This document shows positions 56,887 to 64,000 of a DNA stretch of 64,000 bases, one piece after another (within the stretch, counting starts at the first letter, position 1; every line of letters starts with the position of its first letter). The position numbers were made by a program, and so were the translations under genes. The notes below the pieces were generated by a model. It was not told the DNA's origin and made no database searches. It worked only from the letters and a program-made list of their open reading frames with translations. The stretch is from Microbacterium aurantiacum (GTDB taxonomy: Bacteria; Actinomycetota; Actinomycetes; Actinomycetales; Microbacteriaceae): contig NZ_JAJPDW010000001.1 of assembly GCF_021654035.1 (NCBI RefSeq), forward strand, positions 186,001 through 250,000. Reading direction: 5' to 3'.

Positions 56887-58659
56887 GTGAGCAGCCAGAC
56901 GCAGGATCCGACGTCCGACCGGCCCTCCGACGAACCGGCGCCCGCCGACCCGCCCGCCGACGAGCCGACGGATGCCGGTCATGACGCAGTCGTCGTCGAC
57001 CCCGTCTCCTCTGCCGAGGCCGCGATCTCCGGTCCCCGCGCCCGCGCCACCCCGTGGGTGATCTGGCCGGCTGCGATCGTCGTCGCGATCTTCAGCGCAT
57101 TCGCGATCATCTTCCCGGCGGCCGCGGAGGCGGCGTTCGGCGCGATCCAGACGGTCGTCGTCAACACCTTCAGCTGGTACTACGTCCTCATCGCCGCGTT
57201 CTTCGTCGTGTTCGCGGTGTTCATCGGTTTCAGCCGGTACGGCGACATCAAGCTCGGACGCGATGACGAGGAGCCGGAGTTCTCCTTCCTCAGCTGGGTC
57301 TCGCTCCTCTTCGCCGCCGGAATGGGCATCGGCCTGGTCTTCTACGGCGTCAGCGAGCCGCTCAGCCACTACGTGGATCCGAAGCCGGGTGTCGCAGGAA
57401 CCCCCGCGCAGCTCGCACAGTCGGCGCTCACCCAGACGTATCTGCACTGGGGTGTGCACGCGTGGGCGATCTACGTCGTGGTGGGCCTCGCCCTGGCCTA
57501 CGCGATCCACCGCCGCGGTCGTCCGCTGTCGATCCGCTACGCCCTCGAGCCGCTCATCGGTCGTCGGGTCAAGGGCGGCTGGGGCAACACGATCGACACG
57601 GTGGCTCTCGTCGGCACGCTCTTCGGCGTCGCGACCTCCCTCGGCCTCGGGGTCCTGCAGATCGGCGCGGGCCTCAGCGCCGCGGGCATCATCGACGAAC
57701 CGAGCCTCGTCGTCCACATCGCGATCATCACCGTCGTCACCGTGGCCGTGCTCGGCTCGGTGCTCTCCGGGCTCACCCGCGGGATGAAATGGCTCTCGAC
57801 GGCGAACCTCATCCTCGCCGGCATCCTGCTGATCTTCATCCTCATCGCGGGCGACACGACCTACCTCCTGCGCGAGTGGGTGCAGTCGATCGGCGCGTAC
57901 CTGCAGAACTTCATCGGCCTCAGCTTCTCGGTGAGCGCGTTCCAGGGAGAGGCGGGCCAGGAGTGGCAGGCCGCCTGGACGGCGTTCTATTGGGGCTGGT
58001 GGATCTCGTGGGCCCCCTTCGTCGGTGTCTTCATCGCCCGCGTGAGCCGCGGACGCACCGTGCGCCAGTTCGTCATGGGCGTCCTGATCGTCCCCACCTT
58101 GGTCGGCATCCTCTGGTTCGCCGTTCTCGGCGGATCGGCGATCAAGATCGAGATGGATCGGCCCGGCGCGCTCACCCCCGGCGGTGAGGTGGATGTCGAG
58201 GGCAGCCTGTTCGAGCTCTTCACCTACCTCCCCGGCACGCTGGCGCTCACGATCGGAGCGATCGTCCTGGTCGTGATCTTCTTCGTCACCTCGGCCGACT
58301 CCGGGGCCCTCGTGATGGGGATGCTCGCCACGGGCGGGAACCCCGAGCCGTCGCGGCCGGTCCGCACGCTCTTCACCTTCGCCACCGCCATCCTCGCCGT
58401 GGCCCTCCTCATCGCCGGCGGACTCAACGCCCTCCAGACCGCGGCGATCCTCATCGCCCTGCCGTTCAGCGTCGTGATGCTGCTGATGTGCTGGTCGACG
58501 ATCATCGCCTTCCAGCGCGAGCGGAAGCTCTACGAGAGGGCCCGTCGGCGGGAGTTCGTCGACCAGATCGGCGAGCACTACGGGCTCGAGGTCGAGTCGC
58601 CGAACGAGAGCGGTCTGCGCTTCCCGTCGTGGTTGCGCCGGTCGCGGGCGCCGAAGTAG
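56887..58659 (+). CDS. BCCT-family glycine betaine/choline transporter
   Basis: A 590-residue transporter with 12 helices after an acidic Pro-rich N-terminal tail of about 50 residues. The substrate/Na+ motif is FAAGMGIGLVFYGVSEPLSHY; the betaine-binding Trp-rich helix is WQAAWTAFYWGWWISWAPFVGVFIARVSRG (in parts). It imports compatible solutes against osmotic stress. The C-terminal tail is short with basic residues (WLRRSRAPK), less extended than in osmosensing BetP. Confidence 0.92.
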   Translation: MSSQTQDPTSDRPSDEPAPADPPADEPTDAGHDAVVVDPVSSAEAAISGPRARATPWVIWPAAIVVAIFSAFAIIFPAAAEAAFGAIQTVVVNTFSWYYVLIAAFFVVFAVFIGFSRYGDIKLGRDDEEPEFSFLSWVSLLFAAGMGIGLVFYGVSEPLSHYVDPKPGVAGTPAQLAQSALTQTYLHWGVHAWAIYVVVGLALAYAIHRRGRPLSIRYALEPLIGRRVKGGWGNTIDTVALVGTLFGVATSLGLGVLQIGAGLSAAGIIDEPSLVVHIAIITVVTVAVLGSVLSGLTRGMKWLSTANLILAGILLIFILIAGDTTYLLREWVQSIGAYLQNFIGLSFSVSAFQGEAGQEWQAAWTAFYWGWWISWAPFVGVFIARVSRGRTVRQFVMGVLIVPTLVGILWFAVLGGSAIKIEMDRPGALTPGGEVDVEGSLFELFTYLPGTLALTIGAIVLVVIFFVTSADSGALVMGMLATGGNPEPSRPVRTLFTFATAILAVALLIAGGLNALQTAAILIALPFSVVMLLMCWSTIIAFQRERKLYERARRREFVDQIGEHYGLEVESPNESGLRFPSWLRRSRAPK

Positions 58660-58662
58660 CGC

Positions 58663-59985
58663 TCAGCCCTTCAGGCGCTCCTGCGCGGCGCGCACGGGCA
58701 GGAGCATCACGAGTCCGAGCAGCAGCACGAGCACGATGCCGAGGATGCCGAAGGCCGCCGCGCCGCCGATGGTGACGAAGAGCGCGAACATCGTCGGAGC
58801 GAGGAACGACACTGCGCGCCCCGTCGTCGCGTAGAGACCGAAGACCTCGCCCTCGCGTCCCGGCGGGATGATGCGGGCGAGGAAGGTGCGTGAGGCCGAC
58901 TGGGCGGGTCCGACGAACAGGGTGAGCGCGAGGCCCGCGGTCCAGAAGACGACCTGCCCGCCGTCGCGGAGGAAGAACACCAGGAGGCCGGAGATCACCA
59001 GGCCGGTGAGGGCCGCGACGATCACGGGTTTCGCGCCGAGGCGGTCATCGAGCGCGCCCACGGCGATCGTCGAGATGCCCGCGACGACGTTCGCCGCGAT
59101 GGCGAAGAGGATCACCTCGCCCGGCGAGAAGCCGAAGACGGATGCAGCGAGAACACCGCCGAAGGTGAAGACGCCCGCGAGCCCGTCGCGGAACACGGCG
59201 CTGGCGAGGAGGAACCACACCGTCGGTCGCGATTCGCGCCACAGGCGTGCGACGTCGCGGCCGAGCCGCGCGTAGGAGGCGAAGAAGCCCACCTTCTCCC
59301 GGCGCACGCCGGCCCCGCGGTACTCGGGCACGGCGAAGAGGACCGGGAGGGCGAACAATCCGAACCACACCGCGGACACGATCATCGCGATGCGCACGGG
59401 CAGGCCGTCCTCGTCGGGCACGCCGAAGAGGCCCTGGATGAAGCCGAAGTATACGATCAGCAGCAGCACGATGCCGCCGATGTAGCCCATGCCCCAGCCG
59501 AAGCCGCTGACCCGCCCGATCGAGCGGGGTGTGGAGACCTGGGAGAGCATCGCGTTGTAGTTGACGCCGGCGAACTCGAAGAAGACGTTGCCCGCGGCGA
59601 GGAGGAACAGCCCGAGCCAGAGGTACGACGGATCGGGTCGCACGAAGAACATCGCGGCGGTGAGGGCGACCACCAGGTAAGTGTTCACCGCGAGCCAGAG
59701 CTTCCGCCGACCGGAGGTGTCCGAGCGCTGCCCGGTGATGGGGGCGAGGAGGGCGATCAGCAGGCCGGCGGCGGCGAGGGCCCAGCCGAGCTGCGCCTCG
59801 ACGGTGCCCTCGGGCCCGAAGCTGGAGCTGGTCAAGTAGACGGCGAAGACGAAGGTCGTGACCACGGCGTTGAACGCCGCCGAGCCCCAGTCCCACAGCC
59901 CCCAGGCGACGACGGCGCGGCGGCGGGTGCGTTCGGGGCGCGAGGGATCGGGCGTGGTGCGGTCGAGGTCTCCCGTGGCGCTCAT
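58663..59985 (-). CDS. MFS transporter, UMF1 / Atg22-like family
   Basis: A 440-residue transporter with 12 helices. WGLWDWGSAAFNAVVTTFVFAVYL at the start, FEFAGVNYNAMLSQV, IGRVSGFGWGMGYIGGIVLLL and GLYATTGRAVSFLAPTMFALFV (all in parts) are typical of the UMF1/Atg22-like family, whose substrates are largely unknown. ATG supported by TACCGT 7 nt upstream; a longer reading would run into GC-rich noise. It is convergent to the BCCT gene, 3 nt apart. Confidence 0.85.
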   Translation of the reverse strand: MSATGDLDRTTPDPSRPERTRRRAVVAWGLWDWGSAAFNAVVTTFVFAVYLTSSSFGPEGTVEAQLGWALAAAGLLIALLAPITGQRSDTSGRRKLWLAVNTYLVVALTAAMFFVRPDPSYLWLGLFLLAAGNVFFEFAGVNYNAMLSQVSTPRSIGRVSGFGWGMGYIGGIVLLLIVYFGFIQGLFGVPDEDGLPVRIAMIVSAVWFGLFALPVLFAVPEYRGAGVRREKVGFFASYARLGRDVARLWRESRPTVWFLLASAVFRDGLAGVFTFGGVLAASVFGFSPGEVILFAIAANVVAGISTIAVGALDDRLGAKPVIVAALTGLVISGLLVFFLRDGGQVVFWTAGLALTLFVGPAQSASRTFLARIIPPGREGEVFGLYATTGRAVSFLAPTMFALFVTIGGAAAFGILGIVLVLLLGLVMLLPVRAAQERLKG

Positions 59986-59992
59986 GTCCGTC

Positions 59993-59998
59993 ACGGTA
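59993..59998 (-). promoter_or_regulatory. -10 box (TACCGT) of a leaderless promoter for the MFS transporter
   Basis: Ends 7 nt before the ATG on the minus strand. Confidence 0.5.
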
Positions 59999-60104
59999 GG
60001 CCGCGCGGGTGAACGCGCGGTGGCGCCGCGCCGGGCCGCAGCCCTGGCCGGGCGTGCACGGGGGCGGAGATGCGCACGATGACGGACGAACCCCAGGCGC
60101 GGCA

Positions 60105-60136
60105 TCCGTGATCCTGCACATCTCCGTGATCCTGCA
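60105..60136. repeat. Short direct repeat, 14 bp twice with 18-bp period
   Basis: TCCGTGATCCTGCA at 60105 and again at 60123, in the 324-nt gap between the MFS gene and dnaK. The rest of the gap upstream of 60150 shows no gene. Confidence 0.8.
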
Positions 60137-60156
60137 TGCGAGCCCGCGCCGCAGAA

Positions 60157-60177
60157 GTTGAGCCAGCTCGTATCAAG
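60157..60177. promoter_or_regulatory. HAIR-like HspR operator, upstream copy
   Basis: GTTGAGC-N7-TATCAAG compares with the HAIR consensus CTTGAGT-N7-ACTCAAG at 10 of 14 positions. It lies just before the dnaK -35 box. Confidence 0.55.
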
Positions 60178-60182
60178 TTCAT

Positions 60183-60211
60183 TTGACATGCCGAACCGGC
60201 GGGAGTAACGT
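60183..60211 (+). promoter_or_regulatory. dnaK operon promoter (TTGACA - 17 nt - TAACGT)
   Basis: TTGACA at 60183-60188 and TAACGT at 60206-60211 have ideal 17-nt spacing. It is flanked by two HAIR-like repeats. The transcript would have a leader of about 90 nt before dnaK. Confidence 0.75.
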
Positions 60212-60230
60212 TGAGCCATCGCGACTCAGG
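60210..60230. promoter_or_regulatory. HAIR (HspR operator), promoter-overlapping copy
   Basis: GTTGAGC-N7-ACTCAGG matches the HAIR consensus at 11 of 14 positions and overlaps the -10 and start region of the dnaK promoter, where HspR would repress. Confidence 0.75.
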
Positions 60231-60309
60231 TTCCTCGGGAGGGGTCTGGGAACGCGAGCAGACTTCCATCAACCCGGACCCGTGGGTCCACACAGAAGGA
60301 GAGAAACAC

Positions 60310-62178
60310 ATGGCACGTGCTGTGGGCATCGACCTCGGAACGACGAACTCCGTCGTGAGCGTTCTCGAGGGTGGCGAGCCGAAGGTCATCGCCAACGCCG
60401 AAGGCTTCCGCACCACCCCCTCGGTGGTCGCCTTCACCAAGGACGGCGAGGTGCTCGTCGGCGAGACCGCCAAGCGCCAGGCCGTCACCAACGTCGACCG
60501 CACCGTCTCTTCGGTCAAGCGCCACATGGGCACCGACTGGACGTTCGACGTCGACGGCAAGAAGTGGACGCCGCAGGAGATCTCCGCGCGCATCCTCCAG
60601 AAGCTGAAGCGCGACGCCGAGCAGTACCTCGGCGACACGGTGACGGATGCCGTCATCACCGTTCCCGCGTACTTCAACGACGCCGAGCGTCAGGCCACGA
60701 AGGAGGCCGGCGAGATCGCGGGCCTCAACGTCCTGCGCATCATCAACGAGCCCACCGCGGCCGCCCTCGCCTACGGTCTCGACCGCGGCAAGGAGGACGA
60801 ACTCATCCTCGTCTTCGACCTCGGTGGCGGAACGTTCGACGTCTCGCTGCTCGAAGTGGGCAAGGACGACGACTTCTCCACCATCCAGGTACGCTCGACC
60901 TCCGGTGACAACCGCCTCGGTGGTGACGACTGGGACCAGCGTCTGGTCGACTACTTCATCAAGCAGTTCAAGGACACCACCGGTGTCGACGTCTCGGGTG
61001 ACAAGATCGCGCTGCAGCGTCTGAAGGAAGCGGCCGAGCAGGCGAAGAAGGAGCTCTCCAGCTCCACCTCGACCTCGGTCAACCTCCCCTACCTGTCGCT
61101 CACCGACTCGGGCCCCGTCTCGCTGTCCGAGACCATCACCCGCGCGAAGTTCGAGGACCTCACCAAGGACCTCCTCGACCGCACCAAGAAGCCGTTCGAG
61201 GACGTCATCCGCGAGGCCGGCATCAAGGTCGGCGACATCGACCACGTCGTGCTCGTGGGTGGATCGACCCGTATGCCCGCCGTCGCCGAGCTGGTGAAGA
61301 AGGAAGCCGGCAAGGAGCCCAACAAGGGCGTGAACCCGGATGAGGTCGTCGCCGTCGGTGCCGCCCTCCAGGCCGGTGTCCTCAAGGGTGAGCGCAAGGA
61401 CGTGCTGCTCATCGACGTCACCCCGCTGAGCCTCGGCATCGAGACCAAGGGCGGCATCATGACCAAGCTCATCGAGCGCAACACCGCCATCCCGACCAAG
61501 CGGAGCGAGACCTTCACCACGGCCGACGACAACCAGCCGTCGGTCGCGATCCAGGTCTTCCAGGGCGAGCGCGAGTTCACCCGCGACAACAAGCCGCTCG
61601 GCACCTTCGAGCTCACCGGCATCGCCCCCGCCCCCCGCGGCATCCCGCAGGTGGAGGTCACCTTCGACATCGACGCGAACGGCATCGTCCACGTCTCGGC
61701 GAAGGACAAGGGCACCGGCAAGGAGCAGTCGATGACGATCACCGGTGGCTCGTCGCTGCCGAAGGACGACATCGAGCGCATGGTGCGCGAGGCCGAGGAG
61801 CACGCGGCCGAGGACAAGAAGCGCCGCGAGGCCGCCGAGGTCCGCAACCAGGCCGAGACCCTGTCGTACTCGATCGACAAGCTCATCAAGGAGAACGAGG
61901 ACAAGCTCCCCGCCGACGTCAAGGAGTCGGTCCAGGCCGACGTCGACGCGCTGAAGACCGCGCTCGCCGGTGACGACGACGAGGCCGTGAAGACCGCGTT
62001 CGACAAGCTCAACGCCTCGCAGGGCAAGATCGGCGAAGCCATCTACCAGGCCTCGCAGGCGCAGGGCGAGCAGCCGGCCGACGCGCCGGCCGGCGACTCC
62101 GCCGAGGGCACCTCCTCCGCCACGGATGAGGATGTCGTGGACGCCGAGGTCGTGGACGACGAGGACGAGAAGAAGTAA
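60310..62178 (+). CDS. dnaK: Chaperone DnaK (Hsp70)
   Basis: A 622-residue Hsp70. The ATPase domain opens [19 protein letters not shown] and has [15 protein letters not shown] and [13 protein letters not shown]; the substrate-binding domain begins after [14 protein letters not shown], and the lid ends in an acidic Asp/Glu tail ([17 protein letters not shown]). Folds and protects proteins with GrpE and DnaJ, encoded next. ATG behind GAAGGAGAG. Controlled by HspR through the HAIR-like boxes. Confidence 0.98.
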   Translation: MARAVGIDLGTTNSVVSVLEGGEPKVIANAEGFRTTPSVVAFTKDGEVLVGETAKRQAVTNVDRTVSSVKRHMGTDWTFDVDGKKWTPQEISARILQKLKRDAEQYLGDTVTDAVITVPAYFNDAERQATKEAGEIAGLNVLRIINEPTAAALAYGLDRGKEDELILVFDLGGGTFDVSLLEVGKDDDFSTIQVRSTSGDNRLGGDDWDQRLVDYFIKQFKDTTGVDVSGDKIALQRLKEAAEQAKKELSSSTSTSVNLPYLSLTDSGPVSLSETITRAKFEDLTKDLLDRTKKPFEDVIREAGIKVGDIDHVVLVGGSTRMPAVAELVKKEAGKEPNKGVNPDEVVAVGAALQAGVLKGERKDVLLIDVTPLSLGIETKGGIMTKLIERNTAIPTKRSETFTTADDNQPSVAIQVFQGEREFTRDNKPLGTFELTGIAPAPRGIPQVEVTFDIDANGIVHVSAKDKGTGKEQSMTITGGSSLPKDDIERMVREAEEHAAEDKKRREAAEVRNQAETLSYSIDKLIKENEDKLPADVKESVQADVDALKTALAGDDDEAVKTAFDKLNASQGKIGEAIYQASQAQGEQPADAPAGDSAEGTSSATDEDVVDAEVVDDEDEKK

Positions 62179-62180
62179 TC

Positions 62181-62810
62181 ATGACGGACAAGGACTTCGA
62201 CAACGAGGTCCCCGGCGGCGAGGACCCGGAAGCGCAGGCTTCCGGGTCCGACCCGCAGGTGGGCCGGAACGACAGCAACGCGGGCGACGGGAGCGTGCCC
62301 GGAGACTTCGACGGTGACGACCTCACCGTCGACGACATCCTCGGCACCGACCAGAACGTCGACGCCGCCGCAGAGGATGCCGTCCTCGCCGACCTCGAGT
62401 CGCAGCTGCTGGGCGACCTCAAGCGCCTGCAGGCCGAGTACGCCAACTACCGTCGACGCACCGAGGACCAGCGGGAGATCGAGATCGCCCGCGCCAAGGG
62501 ATCCGTCGCCAAGGGACTGCTGCCGGTCCTGGACGACCTCGATCGGGCCGCGAAGCACGGCGATCTGACCGAGGGCACCGCCTTCGCCGCGATCGCCGAG
62601 AAGCTCCGGGGCCTCGCCGAGCGGATGGGACTCGAGACCTACGGTGCCGCCGGCGAGGTCTTCGACCCGCAGCAGCACGAGGCGATCTTCCAGGCGCCGA
62701 CCCCCGGTGCGACCGAGGCGACGATCCTCGAGGTGGTCGAGATCGGCTACCGCCTGGGTTCCGTCGAACTGCGGCCGGCCAAGGTCGTCGTCGCGGTTCC
62801 GGCGGAGTAG
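62181..62810 (+). CDS. grpE: Nucleotide exchange factor GrpE
   Basis: A 209-residue GrpE: an acidic Gly/Asp-rich N-terminal tail (~1-70), a long helix (LKRLQAEYANYRRRTEDQREIE, in part) and the C-terminal beta-wing with GLETYGAAGEVFDPQQHEAIFQ and IGYRLGSVELRPAKVVVA (in parts). It releases ADP from DnaK. ATG 2 nt after the dnaK stop. Confidence 0.96.
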   Translation: MTDKDFDNEVPGGEDPEAQASGSDPQVGRNDSNAGDGSVPGDFDGDDLTVDDILGTDQNVDAAAEDAVLADLESQLLGDLKRLQAEYANYRRRTEDQREIEIARAKGSVAKGLLPVLDDLDRAAKHGDLTEGTAFAAIAEKLRGLAERMGLETYGAAGEVFDPQQHEAIFQAPTPGATEATILEVVEIGYRLGSVELRPAKVVVAVPAE

Positions 62811-62822
62811 ACCGGAGGACAC

Positions 62823-63812
62823 ATGGCCAGTCAGGACTGGTTCGAGAAGGACTTCTACGCGACGCTCGGCGTGGCCAAAGATGTCACGGCATCCGATCTG
62901 AAGAAGACCTACCGGAAGCTCGCGCGCACGTATCACCCGGACTCCAATCAGGGCGATGCGAAGGCGGAGGCGAAGTTCAAGGAGATCAGCGAGGCGTACG
63001 CCGTGCTGTCCGACCCCGAGCAGCGTGAGGAGTACGACCAGATGCGCGCCATGGGCTCGGGCGCCCGCTTCACCGCGGGTGGCCAGGGTGCCGGCGGCTT
63101 CGAGGACGTCTTCAGCCAATTCGGTCAGGGTCGGGGCGGCGGTCGCTACCAGGCTCAGGACTTCGAGGACATCTTCTCGATGTTCAACCAGGGTGGATCG
63201 GGTTTCGGCTCCGGCCGGTTCGGACAGTCCACGGGCGGGTTCCGCGGATACGGGGGACCCACCCGCGGCGCCGACGTCACCGCGCGCACGACGATCGACT
63301 TCGTCACCGCGACCAAGGGGGAGACCATCTCGCTCCAGGGTGAGGACGGCAAGCCGTTCAAGGTGAAGATCCCCGCGGGCGTCTCGGACGGACAGAAGAT
63401 CCGACTCCGCGGCCGCGGCCGCCCGTCGCCGGACGGCGGGGAGAGCGGCGACGTGGTCGTCTCGGTCACGGTGCGCCCGCACCCGGTGTTCACCCGCGAC
63501 GGGCTCAACCTGCGCGTGACCGTGCCGGTGACCTTCACCGAGGCGGCTCTCGGCGCCACGATCGAGGTGCCGACCCTCGGTGGCGACCCGGTCAAGCTCC
63601 GCGTCGCGCCCGGGACCCCGTCGGGTCGCGTGCTGCGCGTCAAGGGGCGCGGCGTCCAGACCGCCAAGGGCCTCGGCGATCTCCTCGCCGAGGTGCAGGT
63701 GGCCGTGCCCACCCACCTCGACGACCGCGCGCGCGAAGCTCTGGAGAAGTTCCACGAGCTCGAGCCGAAGGAGAACCCGCGCGCCGACCTCATGGCCAAG
63801 GCGCGCGGCTGA
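62823..63812 (+). CDS. DnaJ-family co-chaperone without zinc finger (type II, CbpA-like)
   Basis: A 329-residue J-protein. The J domain (residues ~8-72) has YHPDSN with the catalytic HPD. A Gly/Phe-rich region follows (~78-148), then two C-terminal client-binding domains (~150-310; KVKIPAGVSDGQKIRLRGRGRPS in part, VTVPVTFTEAALGATIEVPTLGG in part). There are no cysteines, so the four CxxCxGxG zinc repeats of classical DnaJ are absent. It stimulates DnaK. ATG behind CCGGAGGAC, 12 nt after grpE. Confidence 0.95.
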   Translation: MASQDWFEKDFYATLGVAKDVTASDLKKTYRKLARTYHPDSNQGDAKAEAKFKEISEAYAVLSDPEQREEYDQMRAMGSGARFTAGGQGAGGFEDVFSQFGQGRGGGRYQAQDFEDIFSMFNQGGSGFGSGRFGQSTGGFRGYGGPTRGADVTARTTIDFVTATKGETISLQGEDGKPFKVKIPAGVSDGQKIRLRGRGRPSPDGGESGDVVVSVTVRPHPVFTRDGLNLRVTVPVTFTEAALGATIEVPTLGGDPVKLRVAPGTPSGRVLRVKGRGVQTAKGLGDLLAEVQVAVPTHLDDRAREALEKFHELEPKENPRADLMAKARG

Positions 63813-63823
63813 GAGGAGGCGGA

Positions 63824-64000
63824 GTGAACGAGCAGATCGATGACGAGGTCCCGATCTTCGCGATCGCCGTCGCCGCGGAGCTGTCGGGCATGCACCCGCA
63901 GACCCTCCGTCAGTACGACCGGCTCGGTCTCGTCGTTCCCGCCCGCACCCAGGGCGGGTCGCGTCGATACTCCCTCCGCCACGTCGAGCAGCTTCGCGAG
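63824..64000 (+). CDS. hspR: Heat shock repressor HspR (MerR family), N-terminal part
   Basis: The first 59 residues of a MerR-type regulator, cut by the window end. After a short acidic start comes the winged helix AAELSGMHPQTLRQYDRLGLVVPARTQGGSRRYSLRHVEQLRE (in parts), with the GGSRRYS wing typical of HspR. It binds HAIR sequences with DnaK as co-repressor; two HAIR-like boxes lie before dnaK. GTG behind GAGGAGGCGG, 11 nt after the J-protein gene. Confidence 0.93.
   Translation, partial: MNEQIDDEVPIFAIAVAAELSGMHPQTLRQYDRLGLVVPARTQGGSRRYSLRHVEQLRE

Noticed and set aside
56041..58578. A minus-strand open frame of 845 codons
   Set aside because: Antisense to dcd and the BCCT transporter, with no recognisable domain.
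272..63812. A general zinc-sparing theme (PTPS-like, L33, S14, J-protein all lacking zinc ligands)
   Set aside because: The cases are unrelated by position and most are known family variants; coincidence is more likely, and zinc proteins such as Zur and the ZAS domain are present.
1..64000. CRISPR arrays, insertion sequences, rRNA operons
   Set aside because: No regularly spaced repeats, transposase genes with inverted ends, or rRNA sequences were seen.

Overview
The window is a contiguous piece of a high-GC actinobacterial chromosome, most likely Microbacterium or a close relative in Microbacteriaceae. This rests on the very GC-rich coding pattern on both strands, a DUF222-HNH endonuclease pair, actinobacterial Asp23/Gls24 genes, a dnaK-grpE-dnaJ-hspR operon behind HAIR-like repeats, many genes whose -10 box lies only 6-7 nt from the start codon, and strong use of the word GGATGCC. 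No rRNA, CRISPR array, insertion sequence or recognisable prophage is present.

Layout. Bases 1-4.2 kb hold a small predicted biosynthetic cluster: the end of a zinc-type dehydrogenase, a 6-pyruvoyl-tetrahydropterin-synthase-like protein, a glycosyltransferase, a methyltransferase, a flippase-like membrane protein and, convergent to them, a RibD-type reductase. Bases 4.3-8.7 kb carry an SDR dehydrogenase, a TerC-family exporter behind a yybP-ykoY (manganese) riboswitch, a CNNM/CorC protein and a DUF2071 protein. Bases 8.7-11.2 kb are an envelope-stress module: an ECF sigma factor, an anti-sigma-zinc-finger/Asp23 fusion, a small Asp23-like protein and a divergent Asp23. Bases 11.3-23.6 kb hold a GH13 glucosidase, two more CNNM proteins, chromate transporter ChrA, a PLP decarboxylase, membrane proteins, purB, a low-molecular-weight phosphatase and a two-gene unit ending in an alpha/beta hydrolase.

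Bases 23.7-28.4 kb: hisC and a three-gene 2-oxoacid dehydrogenase operon (E1 alpha, E1 beta, E2). Bases 28.5-33.6 kb: a zinc-homeostasis unit (ZnuA-like lipoprotein, ATPase, permease, Zur, and a permease/TIGR03943 pair) with a perfect Zur-type palindrome over its first promoter. Bases 33.6-39.4 kb: a beta-propeller-like membrane protein, an MFS exporter, a MazEF-type module, 3-methyladenine glycosylase and the first DUF222-HNH gene. Bases 39.4-40.9 kb: cysteine-poor ribosomal proteins L28, L33 and S14 behind a structured leader, then HU; both units end in strong hairpins.

Bases 40.9-53.4 kb: a CopD-CtaG fusion, a Pif1-like helicase, an iron-box-controlled heme oxygenase, a second GH13 enzyme, GNAT, DUF2470, a lipoprotein of the beta-lactamase fold with altered catalytic motifs, an EamA exporter and an aldehyde dehydrogenase. 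Bases 53.4-60 kb: tRNA-Gly(CCC) flanked by a 20-bp copy of its own 3' end, the second DUF222-HNH gene, a YcaQ/AlkZ-like protein, dcd, a BCCT betaine transporter and an MFS protein. The window ends in the dnaK operon and is cut inside hspR.

Genes are tightly packed and many operon joints overlap by 4 nt (ATGA or GTGA). Several circuits can be read from the DNA: manganese (riboswitch to TerC), zinc (Zur box to uptake operon), iron (DtxR/IdeR-like box to heme oxygenase), envelope stress (sigma/anti-sigma-Asp23) and heat shock (HspR/HAIR to dnaK).
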